From positions 25,854,458 through 25,918,457 of the forward strand of contig OW387146.1 of the NCBI GenBank assembly GCA_936440205.1: DNA of 64,000 nucleotides. The letters run 5' to 3'. The notes under the pieces are model-generated. The model had not been told where the DNA came from. It did not search any database and worked only from the letters and a program-made list of their open reading frames with translations. Numbering within the stretch: the first letter of the stretch is position 1; each line of letters opens with the position of its first letter. The stretch comes from Lepidonotus clava. Taxonomy: Eukaryota; Annelida; Polychaeta; Phyllodocida; Polynoidae. The position numbers and the translations under genes were made by a program. This document shows positions 31,025 to 45,082 of the stretch, one piece after another.

Positions 31025-32305
31025 AAGCGAGAGCACAGTGTAGAGGGAGAGAGAGATCATTAGCGTTTGGATCATACGGATCGGGAGATTCGGAGGGGTT
31101 TAGATAGCGACACAACGGCAGGGACATCTGGTGACTTACACGGTACCATCGCACTACGGCTGGAGGTGAGACTAGGCGGACTCTAAGGAGGAAGCTTACT
31201 CTACCCTAAACTGGAACTGTTATGCCTTGGAACTTATTATCATCACGAGCAACTGTACGCATCACCATATCCATTAATAAACTTACCATGCTGCCAAGCG
31301 TTGTTCATGTTATGGATTGAGCACCCATCTCTTGGACTTATTCACCACTCGACTAGCCCCCATCAGAAACAATATTAATAACAGTAATTATCTCAGACGA
31401 TACACTATAATTATAATTAACCATAAACAATACAATAGCATTCAATGGTACACCGGTAGGAAGACATGACGAGAATGGGCTCTGTAGAACTTGTGCACAT
31501 ATAGTCAAGTGATACCGTTTTGGTGATCAGCACGCGGTGATTATGATCAAATGGCCATAAAATGTTCTATTTTTAAATTTTAAATGATAATAATAATTGA
31601 TTATGAGTCAGGAAGTTTGCTCAAGTAAACTATGCTTGATTGTTTGTTCAAAAATATGTCATCAAAAACACCCAAAAATAACACAGTTTACAAACTGAAT
31701 CTTTATTGAAGGACTCCGAGGCATTCATTCAATTTCAAGTCGAAATATCGATGTTTGAACAACAGGCTAACAGCCAGGAGGCATCTAGTTTATTTGAAGA
31801 ACACAACATATATATATATATGGCTATTAATAGTTTTTGGATGTATTTCATAGAAATATTCTGAATGGACGTAATACATTATTACAATCCGAATTGCAAT
31901 AAACGATTCCATTATTGAGGTATTTAACAAAATTTAATATCTATTTAATAAATTCAAGTTTTTTGTTGTAAGCAAAGCACATTGACATAATTATGAATAT
32001 CTAGATAACATTTTGAAAAATAAAGATCAAATGACAATCACATCTATAGATGCTATAGTTATTGTACCTATGTCAAATATAAGGAAGGTATCAATTGTTT
32101 TATGGTTTTCAATAGCAGAGATAATTTTTGTTTAAACATGGGTTTCTACATGTTGACTTACCACAGTGTAATAGTGCTTGTCAGTTCCTGACAAACATTC
32201 AGATCATATTCCACTTTAGGTAGGGTAGTATTTGCATTTGCTTTCAGGTACTGACACACATTTCCATATCCCCCCATTTTTTAAATTACTTGCGATTCCT
32301 TGCAT
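31025..32305. other. Intergenic stretch, possible unassigned repeat at 31.02-31.45 kb
   Basis: The first 430 bp are GC-richer than their surroundings and may be part of an old element into which the piggyBac-type element jumped, since similar composition lies just left of 30010. The rest is AT-rich, with an ATATAT run near 31808. No gene was seen. Confidence 0.35.
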
Positions 32306-32607
32306 TAAGGCCATATTCCAATTTGCGGCGTCTTGCTCGCGGTGGGCAATTCAGTTGCAGTGTTTGTCACTCTCAGCATCAGATCTGCCCAACGCAAGGT
32401 GGAATATAGAAATTGCTTGCGTTGTTACTTGTGGTGGGCCACAGCAAGGACCACCACAAGGGCCACCGCAAATGGATTTATATGGGTTTTCTTTGCATTG
32501 CTTGTGGTGGCAGAAACGAACATGTTCGTTTCTGAAGCGCAAATTGCTTGCGGTGGCCAAAAAGACCACCCCTAGTGGTCACCAACAGATAGTGGAATAT
32601 GGCCTTT
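32306..32607. mobile_element. PIF/Harbinger-type MITE (about 0.3 kb)
   Basis: AGGCCATATTCCA at the left and TGGAATATGGCCT at the right are inverted copies, each flanked by TTA, the usual Harbinger target duplication. The interior is also partly self-complementary (GCAAGCAATTTGCGC-type strings). No coding sequence. Confidence 0.65.
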
Positions 32608-34421
32608 ACTGGCAATAAGTGCAAGTGAAAATATCCCGTATTGCATTGAGAACTGGCAGTTAGGAAAGGGGTTTATAGAATTGAAGAACTGGCAGAAATT
32701 TAGGAAAGGGTTTATTATTTGTAAGCTGCTGACGAGCACTAATCGCTGGAGTACAGTCAGCCTGTGGAAACACACCTAAGCCATATTCAAGTACTCATAC
32801 TTTTCTAGACATGCACAGATTGCGGAACTGTTCACCTGAAGAGTTCAAACCTGTTTTTCACAATAAGGATACTATGTCAGTTTAGCTTTTTAACTCAACT
32901 ACTAATAATGTAAGAAGCCTTCATGGTAAAACAACAATATTCGCTTGTTGGCAGCTTCAAGCATGTAGAAGGAAGCATTATGCATAGATGGTGAATCTTT
33001 ATTGTGAAGGTTGTCTTGTAATGGTGAAGTCACAGAGTATATATCCCATTAGAGCGCCCACTCCAATAAGCCCATCCCACATTGGGTATATCCCAGGGTT
33101 GGAAAAGGGTTGGACAAGATAACCACATAAGCCATCTTTGCCTCCAAGAGTTGGGTTTACTTAAATAACCAATAATCATATTTTTCTATACCCCCAAGTC
33201 CTGCTAAAACCATTATGAATTCTTAAATTTAATCAATTGATATATTTGCAGGTTTGACAGGTGATCAAATGCTGTATTTCAGGGTAAAATAGTGTTGGAC
33301 ATTGTAGGTCAGACTGACAGGCTTTAACATTGGTTTCTATGGAAAAAAGGCCAATATATAAAGCTGCATTTCACAAATTTTGGAGGCAATCTGCTACTCA
33401 AATTGCTTTGGTTAATTTTATATTATGCAGATGTCTTCAGGGAATAAGCATGGAGACAATTTCGAAAATATTTCATTGTAAACTGCAATTTTGGCAAAAC
33501 TGGGATGGGCTTATTAGAGGGGTTTTCACACCTGATGGACAGGGATGTGATATGACAAAGTCGCAGACACGTCGCACAAAATATAGAAATGTTTCCTCTT
33601 TTTCACATGTGTAAAAGGGTACATTATTCATTATAAAGTGACAGACCAGCTCCTATAGACCTTGTGCAGACATGGTCCCGTGATCACTTGTTGATCGCCA
33701 TGTGCTCATTACAAAAAATGTGGTGATCAGAAAAATCTAAAATATATTTGTTTTAGATAATAAAAATAACAGATTTTGACTTCAAAAAAGGTTAGATGAA
33801 TTTAGCATAAATATATGTTTTAGGTGTTTTAGAATTATCAATATCAATGATTTCAGATTCATCACCAATATGGTGTCGAGATCCCTTTAGACAGTTTGTG
33901 ACGTCATCTACACAACGTCTATATAATTATACATAAGAGAAAGCATAAAATATTGTTGAACTGATATCACCATACGTAAGCTGGGTACGGGTGAAGCATG
34001 TCATAAAATGTCACGTTTCCCTGGTATTTAGTGAGAATATGATGAATTCCTCACTAACACTAGGGAAATGTGGCGTTTTGGTATTCTTGAGTGCACCCTC
34101 TGTTACAAGACATACACTGTGGCTTAGTTTGTATATACCACTGTTGCCTTCACATAACAAGAAATTTGTTTCAGACAGTTTTTGTTTCTTTGTTTCAGAC
34201 AGACACAATGACTATAATTCTACATTGCAATGAAAACATCCTTTTAGCTTTTGTTCCTTTAGAAACTTATATATAACTCTCACTATCATAATGGATTGTA
34301 AAAAAACAATTCTTGGTGTGCAAAGCAAATCTTTCTTGAGCTGTATAGTTATATTCAATGTAGTACACTTATTTTCCTATAAAACTGAATAATGTATACT
34401 GTGGTGCCTCATTTCACTATG
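32608..34421. other. Intergenic stretch downstream of the receptor gene
   Basis: AT-rich, and no gene was recognised. A tandem-like AGAACTGGCAG(T/A)AA duplication lies near 32650-32700. Confidence 0.4.
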
Positions 34422-37400
34422 TTTATTCAATATTGCACCATGTGACACAATATAAGCCCCACCCCCTTTAGTCATGCAGGTGACCTCTTAAGGTATGCGT
34501 CTGTGAGGGGGTGAAAGAGGACTAGTGTTGAAATCAAAATGGCCAAAAGAAAAAGCCAGAAGAAAAGTCGGTCAAAGACCTCTGCCACTCTCCGCCAGTC
34601 TTTGCTATAATCCACATTGTCCACTGAAGACTGCTGTTGATTCATAGAGTTACTATTAGAAGGTGCATGATGTGACATTGAGTCTCTTGAGGCTTCATGT
34701 GGAATCTCGTGCGATGCAGATGTAAGTGGCGTTCTTTCATTACAAGGGTGTCGTAACGGTCTCGGATGGAGTTCTATCACAGCCGTCCTCTCACCACCCT
34801 CACTCTCAATACGCAGTGAAGCACGTCGGGCCACGTGATTCGTGACATGTCCAGAAGGTTTGGCTGTTTTTTGGCATAGTATGCCTTCTGTTCCCGGAAC
34901 GCAGATGCCCAACATGCGGGCGAGGTAGAGCAGGACCACCTTACGGGCCCACGGAGGAACGGGCCGGTCAGAGACATGGTGCAGGTTTAAGACAAACACG
35001 GTGAGAACCATTGAAAGAGTTGTTATGGCCATAGTGCAAGTTAGGTAGATACCTGAAATTAAGAGAGGAAGATGAGAATTACAACTTCAGATGTTTGAAT
35101 CAATCAAAAGCCATCGATTTGTTTGAGTTGAAATTAGATTAGCTTAATATTTTTATATGCTAAACAGTGTAATGGTAAGTCTTTTTGGATTATTTCCCCT
35201 GGCCTAAATTATCATATTGTTCGACTTCGTATGTTAGTTATGGATATAAGATATTTACTCCCTGAAACAATTTTGGTTGATTCTATTGACCTATTGTAAT
35301 CTGGCTTATAATCACATTGATTTAACTAAAGGCAAATGGATATACCACTGATGACTGTCCATACTATCCTAGCAATGCATACGTTTGTCAATCTATGGTA
35401 GAAAATCTTTTCAATTTACATGTACTTCATAATGTGATCAAGGATTTTCAGACAGTGACATTGTAATAAGGATTAACTAATGCTATTTTTTGTATTACCT
35501 AATAGGGGTATGTGGTCAGAAGTCTTGGGAATATTGCCGGCCACGTTAAGCAGGAAGATCCTGAAGGACAGCAGCACAACAACACCAATCTGAACCTTCT
35601 GTCCAGGTGTGCAGAAAAAGATGGACAGCAGCAGCACAGAAGTCAGTATACTAGGGAGTATGACGTTCATAATGTAAAAGGTGTGACGTCGACGCATGTA
35701 AACCTGTGAGAGAAACAATGGCTTAGTATCATATGGATTTTAAGAGAAAAAAAGGGACAACTAAAGGAACTAAAGGACTGTTATGATTGATCAAATTTGG
35801 AAGAGATATTAGAGACATTATTTTTCTTTGGGTTGAACACACAGTTTAAGGTATGGTTAATGTATGGTTATTGTGGTTGATATAAGAACGCCTGCTTATT
35901 GCTTCTTGTGGCTCCCTACTGCCACCTATCATTGGCTCAGGCTCCCATACTGGACACAAGAAGGCCCTGCATGTATAGCTATAGATACTATGACTGACCA
36001 CCACCTGGGCCTCATATTACTACTACCCACCGGTCATGCAGTTGACTTATTTTCTTTTTTTTTCTCTTTTTGACATATTGGGTACCATTGCTGTACCAAT
36101 AAACATATCACTATTACTGCCCATGCTGTTCAATTGTTATATAATGTCCATGTCTTGGCCGGGGGAAGCTCTAGAAATTCTATGCCTGTTAAACGTTTAC
36201 ATCCTGATGCATTTCTTATACAATATACCTTTATCACTTTATACATGAGCTGTAAGCCATTGCATTTGCAAAAATCAACATAATTATGATACATACTGAA
36301 AAGGCCACATTGCTGAAGCGTTCGTTGGGACAGCACTCGTAGAAGAACTCGTTGCGCTTGGCCTCGGTGCCAATAATCTCCCACTCCCCATTGATCTTGT
36401 ACGAGTCGAGGTTGATCTTACTGATGGGACTCGTTAGGTTCATCTTAGACGTGTGGTAGGACCAGGCACCAAAGATAAGTTCACAGACTTGCTCGTCAAA
36501 CGGGTAATATGTGATGTCGATCTGACACATGGTCTTGAATACACCCCCTGGTTCCCAGCGTACATAGCCATCATGTCGGATGATGGCCCGGAAGTTGTTG
36601 TAATCTTCATAAATCTTCTCAGCCCTATAAATCACAAAGGGCAAGTGCCAAACATTGAGACAGAAGGAATAATATTGTGAATGAGGTTCAGAAAAATAAT
36701 CGGAATTTGGTATTGAGAATAGATAATGATACCTTTAATTGTGATGCGTACATTATAGATTTGCGAATGTGGGAGGACCATGAAAGGTGCTATCATTAGT
36801 TAGCAAAAGTCTAATATTATGATGATAACAATTATAGTTTTAGATAATATGATTCATTCATCAGAAACGTCCCTTACGGGACCATCCAATACACTTTTCT
36901 ATTTACACCAGTCTGATATGATCAAAAATAACTAAATGTTTTAATAAATCACACAACTCATTTATCAGAAATTGTCCCTCACTGATGATATCAGATTATG
37001 GCTACACTAGGTCAAAACATTGTATTAATATTTTGTGTGTGTGAAACATCATTTTGAGCAAGAACATCTAAAAATAGTTCCGCGATAATATTTTACAGCT
37101 TTCTAACTTCTGTTGATGATTGAATTGCAATAAACAGTTGATATATTGTCATAAAACTGACCCATTGATGGCAGCGAACTCGGGTCTCCAGAGTCCGCGT
37201 GCCTCCACTATGAGCTCGGTCAGGTTGCCATGGACAGGGGGCTCCCAGCGGAGACGTTCGTCCACCCATTCCTGAGGGGAGAATAGGGTAAGTATCACTG
37301 GGACAAGGATGACTGCATTTAGGGTAAACTATAGGTGTTTTAATGTTTACAAATGTGTTAAAAGGATGTGTTAATCTCATTTTTGGACTTTGTGTGTTCT

Positions 37401-39236
37401 CTGTATCCTAATAGCAACAATTTTACCATGGAGAATGCGTTTCATATCAAAGAGGATTATCACTAATTTGATATTAGCATAGGCATACTAGCCAAGGCAA
37501 TACAGAGTGTGACGCCATTCGCAGATGCAAATTACATTTTGCTACACTACCTACGGATATAATACATTATAGTTTTCCGGGCAGTCACCATTGGCTATAC
37601 ATATTCATAATCATGTGAAATGATTCTCCATAAAAACTCTTAAATCTATATTTAACAAGACAATAACATCTCACAACTCTTGACATTGGCGATTTTAATT
37701 AAGTGCCAATCAGTTGATAATTCCAGGACTATCACAGCTGCTGGCATCGCCAATATAATCATTGCTATTGCAGGCTGCTGTATATTTACATAGACACGTC
37801 TAGGTTACTCATACACTTTACAGATCAGTCTATATTTTAACAGGCAGGATGCACATTCTGAGACAGGTCTGTAAAAGTGATTATAATTAGTGCAGTGAGA
37901 CCTTACCATGATGAGCAGTCCTGTCGTGGTGAGCACCTGGCTGCGTACATCCTGAAAGTAACAGAGTAAGCCCCGTCCCCACGGGGAAGAGAACTTTGAG
38001 ATTTCTGTCGGCCGACAAGGGTACTCCCGAAGCCAGGGTCCAGTAGACAGGCTGGCACCAAGTAATTAAGGAAGCCACATGTTTATCTGACAAAAAAATC
38101 GGCCGACAAGGGTAACCCCATCATGGTCGACGATAAACATATTAAACAGGTCTAATATTTCGATGAAAAAGTCCGACGATAAAGGGGTTTATCGTCAGAC
38201 AGTTTGGCACCTTTTTTCTGGACGACAAACCCCTCTTCATCGTCCAAAGTTCATCGTCCATTGCGTCCCAACGAAAGAAAAAACTTATTTTTTCATCAAC
38301 GATGAATTTTCCGTCGTCGACGATGAATTTTCCGTCGTCGATGATGAATTTTCCGTCGTTGACGTGGGGATTTGCTGACGATAAACTTTTATCGGCCGAC
38401 AACTACCCCCCGTGGGGACGGGGCTTTAGTTAAGACAGAGGAAACCATCATGAAAGTAAGAGAGTAAGATACCTGTAAGGAGGTAAAACCTATAAGGGGT
38501 CAGGCGTAGGTAAATCATGTTACCCGATCAAGTACAGCTGCAAAATCATTATAACTTTGATACAATTTGAGACTTGTCAATCCTGATGAAGAACATAACC
38601 GTTCGAAACATTTTGATTAATAACTGACTACCCACCAATAAAGTTAAACCGGCCAACAATCCTGGAGTTTGAATTGATATAGTAATCCACATTTGGGGTT
38701 TTAGACTTGATCAAACTTGTAATTTACCCTAAAGGCCGTATTACACAATGCGTCGGGTCTAGGGTCCCGTTGGGTGCTGTTGCCCAACACGTCTGATATA
38801 TGCGTTTAAGGCCATATTACACTACGTGTTGGACCCAACGCAAAGTATATTATACTACGCAAACCTTTTTTATATATTACACTTCATGTTGGGCACCAAG
38901 ATTCGCGTTTGATATTCGCCTTGGCAAGAACACGAATGAAACAGCCCCAACGTGAGCCAGTCGACACATGGTTTGATATGGCCTTCAATAAAAAATGATA
39001 TCTATTGATACATTTTCAAACTTGTCATTTACCTTAAGAAAAGGTCACATAATTAAGACAAATAAAACGTATGTTATTGTTGTTACTTACTAACTCCTTA
39101 ATGTGTAGCAGAGAGAACATGATGGAGACCCACACGGTACGAGAGGAGTTCATGACGGGGCGGGCCGACGGGTTGTAGTCCTCGAAGAGCACCTGGAACA
39201 GCCGCTCCTCGTCCGACAAACACCGCGTCACCGACT
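34422..39236 (-). CDS. Nicotinic acetylcholine receptor alpha-like subunit (5' exon missing from view)
   Basis: A Cys-loop ligand-gated ion channel subunit of the plasma membrane. Six coding exons with canonical junctions: 39091-39236, 37907-37951 (the 45-bp exon typical of the family), 37162-37271, 36297-36624, 35499-35703 and 34472-35052 (stop); frame is kept throughout, about 470 codons. Visible features: loop-D Trp in EWVDERLRW, the Cys-loop CQIDITYYPFDEQVC, loop-B Trp in GAWSY, vicinal CC in FYECCPNERF (marks alpha type), four membrane spans and an intracellular loop of about 110 residues between M3 and M4. AATAAA lies about 45 bp past the stop (34422-34427). Odd points: the loop-A Tyr region reads PEFAAING, and the M2 segment (QKVQIGVVVLLSFRIFLLNVAGN) lacks the Glu at -1' and 20'. 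The first listed exon starts in phase, so the signal-peptide exon lies upstream and was not found. Confidence 0.85.
37969..38425. mobile_element. MITE in the receptor intron
   Basis: AGCCCCGTCCCCACGGGG at the left is inverted at the right end (CCCCGTGGGGACGGGGCT). The arms continue with CGGCCGACAA-type sequence, and near the right arm GATGAATTTTCCGTCGTCGA repeats three times. The flanks are GTA/TTA, close to a Harbinger-type TTA duplication but not exact. It lies in the 1.1-kb intron before the 45-bp receptor exon. Confidence 0.65.
38730..38992. mobile_element. Second MITE-like repeat in the same receptor intron
   Basis: AAAGGCCGTATTACACAATGCG starts the segment; a partial complement (GATATGGCCTT) closes it near 38983, and an internal AAGGCCATATTACACTACG copy lies near 38808. 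The end style resembles the MITE at 32.3 kb (GGCCATATT), so they may be related families. Confidence 0.45.
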
Positions 39237-42200
39237 CTGTCAAAGAGAGAGAAATGAAGCACATGATAAGTTGAGTGAAACAATTCATTACAAATTTGAG
39301 ATTATGTTTATTGGTAGCAGAGGCATTTACAGGGTTTACAGGAAGGGGGGGGGGGGGGGTCAGCATGAAGGCTAATAACTGAAATGGTGCGCATTAGCAT
39401 GCATGCATCATGTTTCAATTTGTTCTCTTTGGCATACATAAGTCTCCACCAAAAACACAAATTAGTTCGCTATCGGTGCTTACGGTAGACGTTTGAAACT
39501 ATTATTTGGAATATGGAATTCTGTGCATACAGGTTAAAAGAGTTGGGATCAAGGAGTCTATAGGAGGATTCACTGCTTAGAATCTTAGAAAGGGTGTATA
39601 GAATTGAAAAAAAACATGGCAGGCTGAGGGGCTCTACCATTCAAGGAGGACGTGGAACAAGTCCTAGTGTTCTTCATTTGTCAGAAATTCAGGAGCAGGG
39701 TTTTGAAAAGAGGAGGTATGCACATAGCATAAGTGCTATAACACTGTGCATTCACACGCACATGTACATGCACAAGTTTTTTCCCCTCTTTCTCAAGTTT
39801 AAGTCCCCATCTGGATCCACCTCTGGAAACCACGTGACTGACTCTGTGAGAAAGGGGATACAACTGCTGTCAGCTAAGTTAATTGTAGGTTGGAAAAATC
39901 AATGTGTTCATGACCTGGCATCACGTTCACATCCCTGACTCTATCAGAAATAAAGTGAAGCAAAGACAGTCACATACTTTTTCTTTAATTATATTATCAT
40001 TCATTTAAAGTTTACTTTCCTGCTGAAATCATTTGAGGTTGATTATAGCTCAATGTATTGGGTGATGTCTACTCTGATTTAAAAAGAATTAAGAGAGATC
40101 TATTCAAAACAAATCAATTGATTTGATATATACTCTGATTTAAAAAGAATTAAGAGAGAATTATTCAAAACAAATCAATTTTTCATACATTATTAATGTG
40201 CTTTAAGATTTGAGCTTTAAGTTTTTTTTATTCTATACCAACTTCATAGCACCTATACCGCCATCATTGTCCTGCCCCACTATAGCAAAGGTGGAATAAC
40301 GGATGAATGTTTGATAAGAATCATGCGATTTGTAAAAGAATCATTGAGCCATCTTGTTAGTAACGGGCGATTTATGCACTGGTCCAATCCACAAGGGGCC
40401 TGAATCCCCACCTGTCTTTTATCATAGGCTCCTATTACCTAGGATAGAACAATCTTCAAATAACGAAAAGATATTTCAATGAACAAATTGCAGAAGATGC
40501 AAAGGCCTATGTGACTGATGATACCCGATTTGGACCTCACCAATCATACTTTTGTGTGATTACTCGTCGGTATATGCTCTATCACTCTATAGATGTTTGC
40601 TCTAAATCGACACTTATTTCAGCTAATTATCTTGGTATCATCCATATCGGCTGGTTTTAGAGCCTATAGTCTCTTTTGCACACCCGTCAGTGGTCACGGT
40701 CGAGTGGAGGTTGGACAAACAATCCATATATTAAATAGCTTTGCTGGTAACCAGTTTACTAGGAAACAATAATAGTATATAAAAAGTACCAGTAAAAAAA
40801 TCAAGCTCCGGATTATTCAGCCATCGCTATATATGGCACACCATAACCTTGGGTGCATAGAAAGTTGCGGGGGGGGGGGGTTTAAGGTTATCAATAAAAA
40901 GATCAAGTTCTGCACTATGCAACCATTATTATGACTTTCTTCAATCTTAAGTGTATAAACTCCTTAAGGCCCTCTTTCACTTTCGACCAGGAGATTGGAT
41001 GAAAAGCTTTTTAGGCAGACACAATAATACATTTAATCTACTCCACTTATTCGAAGTTTTCCTTTCAAACAAGATAAATAAAATAAATGACCTTGCTACG
41101 AATATGCAACACACATCTTCTTTCCATTTCATGTTATTATGTCTTCTTAACAAACCTTCCGCAAGAAGCCATATTCCCAATAAAGGCTGCATTCCAGTGT
41201 CCTATTTTACTCCCGAGTTTGAAAATTACCAGTTAATATAAAGACCAATCAGATACATGACATATAACAAAAGAAATTATCTTGAAATCTCTTTCAAATG
41301 GTAAGTTCCATGTATGGGTCTCTGCAATATTCCTTATGTGAATTTAGGAAATTACCAAATTCTCGGTGGTCAAAATCGCAAGGTGGAATACAGACTTCAA
41401 TAACAATACACTTAAAGGTTTTAATTTGATGCTTCCTTTGACAAAAAAAAACTCAATTGTTATCAGTCTCAAATAAGACGCTTCCCTTAGAGCCCCACAG
41501 GAAAGCAGCAAAGGCTGTTAACAGTGAAATTGAATTCGTTACCATGGTGACTTTATCAGCTCTTGGCAAAGCTCTGGCCCTATACAGATAACATAATTTA
41601 ATGCTGCTACAGTGAACATACGCCAACCTCCTATATCTAAATGACTTTTCATTCCAGCTTCATTTAATGAAATTATACATAGGCACGGTAGACCTATTTT
41701 ATGAGGATAGACAGCTGCTTTTTGTATTACATAGGTATAGCAGGGGCGGATTCAGGGGAGGGGGTCCAGGAGGTCCTGATTCCTCCCTTTTAGGCTAAAT
41801 TAAATATATTCTATCGAGGTGCAATGCTATGGAATGGACAGCCTGTTTATCTTCGAAATATTGATGATAAAAAAGTGTTTAAAAATAGTACAAAAAAGAT
41901 TTTAGCTACTAAATTGTTGAATTATGTTTAATGAAGTGATGTGATGACTAGTCTCTCTCTAGGCGCTTAGTTTTATCATAGAACTGTAGGGAAATCTGAC
42001 TTTAATGGACAAAACGTATGTAAGATGATGTATCGTACCAGTGGGATATAGAAGAAATGACACATGATAGTACAATATTATTGAAAATCTCATACACATA
42101 TCAGGAGTGACTTGAGAGATGCTGAGGCTATCCTTCAATGAAAGCAATATTAATGCTCAAAGGAAATCGTCTTTGATTTAATTCCCCAAGTTAGACTAAA

Positions 42201-43894
42201 AGGGAAGCGCTGTCACTCTCCAAGCTGATTTCCAGGGACAGAGCAAATAGACAACGCATAATGGAAGAATCCATTTACATGGTAATGCAATTGTTCAAAG
42301 AAAATAAGCTAAATTAAATTTCTATTTCAAATAGGGATTTTCAAAGTAGATGTGATTGCATTAAATGAAGTCGCGCGTGATCATTGGGAATGCACCTAAA
42401 GGCATTCCTTGATATTGCAACATGATTACTTTCCATATTAGTTTATCTGTTGCACATTCCATAAGAATTACTTTATTAACCTCTTAATGGGTATTTATTA
42501 ATCATTCATTTGAGGTTTGAAGGATATAATTAAACTAACTAATCAAAGACCAAAAGTATCCCAATTATTGTCATTGCTCTCTTCCAGAAAAAAAATCAGG
42601 AAATATAAGTACGTTCCCATTGGTCTACAGTTATAACGAAGCTAATGTTATTTTGTTGTTGACACATACAATTACATAGGTTATAAGACTTGTCTCCGAC
42701 GTCTGAAGCAAAGGCAGACGTGCATATGATACAAGACATTCGACAAGTATGCAATGTACAGCGTTGTATAGGATACCCTAGGATTCACAGTCCTTCTCCT
42801 TCGCTTTATCTAATTTATTGAATATTAGAAATAAATAATTTCTTTACTTTTTCCTACTCACTTTAATTTCTTTTGCATTTTCTTGCTATGTTTTGGTGCA
42901 AACAAGGGACAGAAATCTAATTCGCCTTCTCCACTCAAGAAGGGCCAAAATGACAAAAAACATACTCCCCTCCTTAACACACACTTGCACACACAGACAC
43001 ACACAAGTACACACACAACCACGACAAAAAAAGTCTGTATAAACAAATCTATAACTACTTTTTAAAACTTCGTTTAAATGAATTTAAAAAAACAAGACTT
43101 TAGAGGTCGAAGTGTCTCCCCATTCCACACACGGACACACACACACACCTCTGCTCCCAAAGCTAAAGTCCTTCTCACTTTCACTATTCCCACTGATTTG
43201 GGGCCCATCCCAAAGTCCCAGAGGTGTCAGATTGACTTCGTTAGAGGTCATCCTAAATTAACCCACTGTCAGCTACCATCATGCACCTGTTGGGGAGACG
43301 CACCCACCTTATTTCCGGTTAGAATTGCATGCAAAGATGTCTAAGAGAAATGCAGAGCACTTTGTAATTTTGTTTAAATTCATTTTCAAAATAAGATTGT
43401 TTTGTAATAAAAAGGGGCTCTTGTTTCTATGTCATATTTGCTTTTATTAGGACCATATTGATCTGTTCAGCTTCCCTGGCCTGGCAATCTTTCTACATTC
43501 CACTGTATACGGTGGGACAGACAGTGGGGGGGGGGGGGGGGTGCTGGGTGTCTGGAACCCCCTTGAACTCCAAAATATATGTAAAATACAAGAAATCTGC
43601 CGAAAATGTAAGTCGGAACCCCCTTAGATTTACCTGGAACCCCCTTTGACTTAAGGGCTGGCTCCACCCCTCGTATTTTTCTCCTAAGCCCCACACCCAA
43701 AAAAGGATGATGTAACGACTACTGACCATTTTTGTGAAGAGTCGTCCGAAGGCAGTTTGTGGTTGGAGTCAATTTATCAGACATGCTTGATATGGGTTGG
43801 TGCTCCTGTTCATGCTGGTCAACTCTGACTGGACTACCCACACACAATGTGGGATGTATAGGTTTACTCTGTAACAGTCCGAATGTGGTATTGC
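39237..43894. other. Non-coding stretch upstream of the receptor exons
   Basis: No exon was recognised. Contents include C/G homopolymers near 39345 and 40870, a tandem duplication at 40.07-40.18 kb, CA-rich repeats near 42980-43010 and 43130-43150, and a G-run with repeated GGAACCCCCTT motifs at 43520-43680 like those in the large transposon's inverted repeats. Part of it is probably the first intron of the receptor gene. Confidence 0.4.
40069..40184. repeat. Tandem duplication, about 59-bp unit
   Basis: CTCTGATTTAAAAAGAATTA and following sequence through CAAAACAAATCAATT occur twice in a row with two or three differences. Confidence 0.85.
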
Positions 43895-44413
43895 CCCAGT
43901 AAACAGGACACGTGTTTTCCTCAGTTTGACACGTGTTGAATTTGTGTAATACTGGTGTTGTTGGAATTGTCAGCACTTGACCAAGTTTTACCATTACTTT
44001 TCATATAGTAATGCACCAGTGCAAATTTCTTCTTTACAACACTATTTTTTCATGTTACACAGTCAATCCCATAATGGTACATCAAATATCATGTTATCAT
44101 AGATGTATCAATATTTGTACATGTTGGTGTAATTCTTGTGACATTCTGGTGTGGGGATATCCTCCGTGTAAACCATTAGTATCACACTAGTTTTGACACG
44201 TGTTATTCTAATGTAGTACTGGTGTTGTGTAAAACCCTGTATACTATCTCAGAAAAGCCCCAGTTATAGGCCCCAGTTATAGACATGTATAAAGTCAGAG
44301 TAAAATATGCATTTTACACGGGTCTTACATGAGTTTTACCTGACTTATCATGAGTAAGTCTATTCAATAAGCCTGAGAAAAACTTGAGTTGGCACCAGGC
44401 TTAGATGGTTCTA

Positions 44414-44625
44414 GGACACATACCCCCCGGACACATACCCCCCGGACACATACCCCCCGGACACATACCCCCCGGACACTTACCCCTGGACATGTACCCC
44501 CTAGGACACTTACCCCCTAGGACACTTACCCCCTAGGACTCTTACCCCCTAGGACACTTACCCCCTGGACACTTACCCCCTAGGACACTTACCCCCTAGG
44601 ACACTTACCCCCCAACCTTGGCATA
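44414..44625. repeat. Minisatellite arm GGACACTTACCCCCTA (left)
   Basis: About twelve units of 16-18 bp, with subtypes CATACCCCCC and CTTACCCCCTA, ending in CCCCAACCTTGG. It is the mirror of the array at 45083-45292. Confidence 0.9.
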
Positions 44626-44649
44626 TAATGTAGAGAAATATTTTGGTAA

Positions 44650-44940
44650 GAACTTAGTCTTTGTAATGGAAAGTAAACTAAATAAATATCCCTCTCTTCT
44701 AATAGATGTCTAGGATTCAAATGGGGAGTAAAAAATATATATCCTGTTCCTAGTCACTATATTTCACAGTTGCTAATAATGGGGAGTAAACTAAATATAT
44801 ATCCCTCTCTTCTGATAGTTCTTTAGGATTCATACCTAAAAGGCTAACTCGTCCCTATTCCTAGTCACTATTTTCCATAGTTTTTAATAATGGGGAGTAA
44901 ACTAGATATATATCCCTCTCTTCTGATATATATACTTAAA
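44650..44940. repeat. Tandem repeat between minisatellite arms, about 115-bp unit
   Basis: TATATCCCTCTCTTCT with upstream GGAGTAAACTA recurs three times (near 44680, 44795 and 44910). Confidence 0.75.
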
Positions 44941-45082
44941 TTCAACATGTGACTGTTTCACCTCACCCTCGAGAGCCCCCTCCCTGGGGAGGGCCGCCGG
45001 TCACCTGGCCTAAAGTAAATATGAGGGGATTAATGGACATCCATTTGAAGACACCCCGTCAAAACATCATTAGAGCAAGTTC

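Noticed and set aside
43719-43994. 91-codon minus-strand frame
   Set aside because: It overlaps the end of a dispersed inverted-repeat element and shows no domain or signal peptide.
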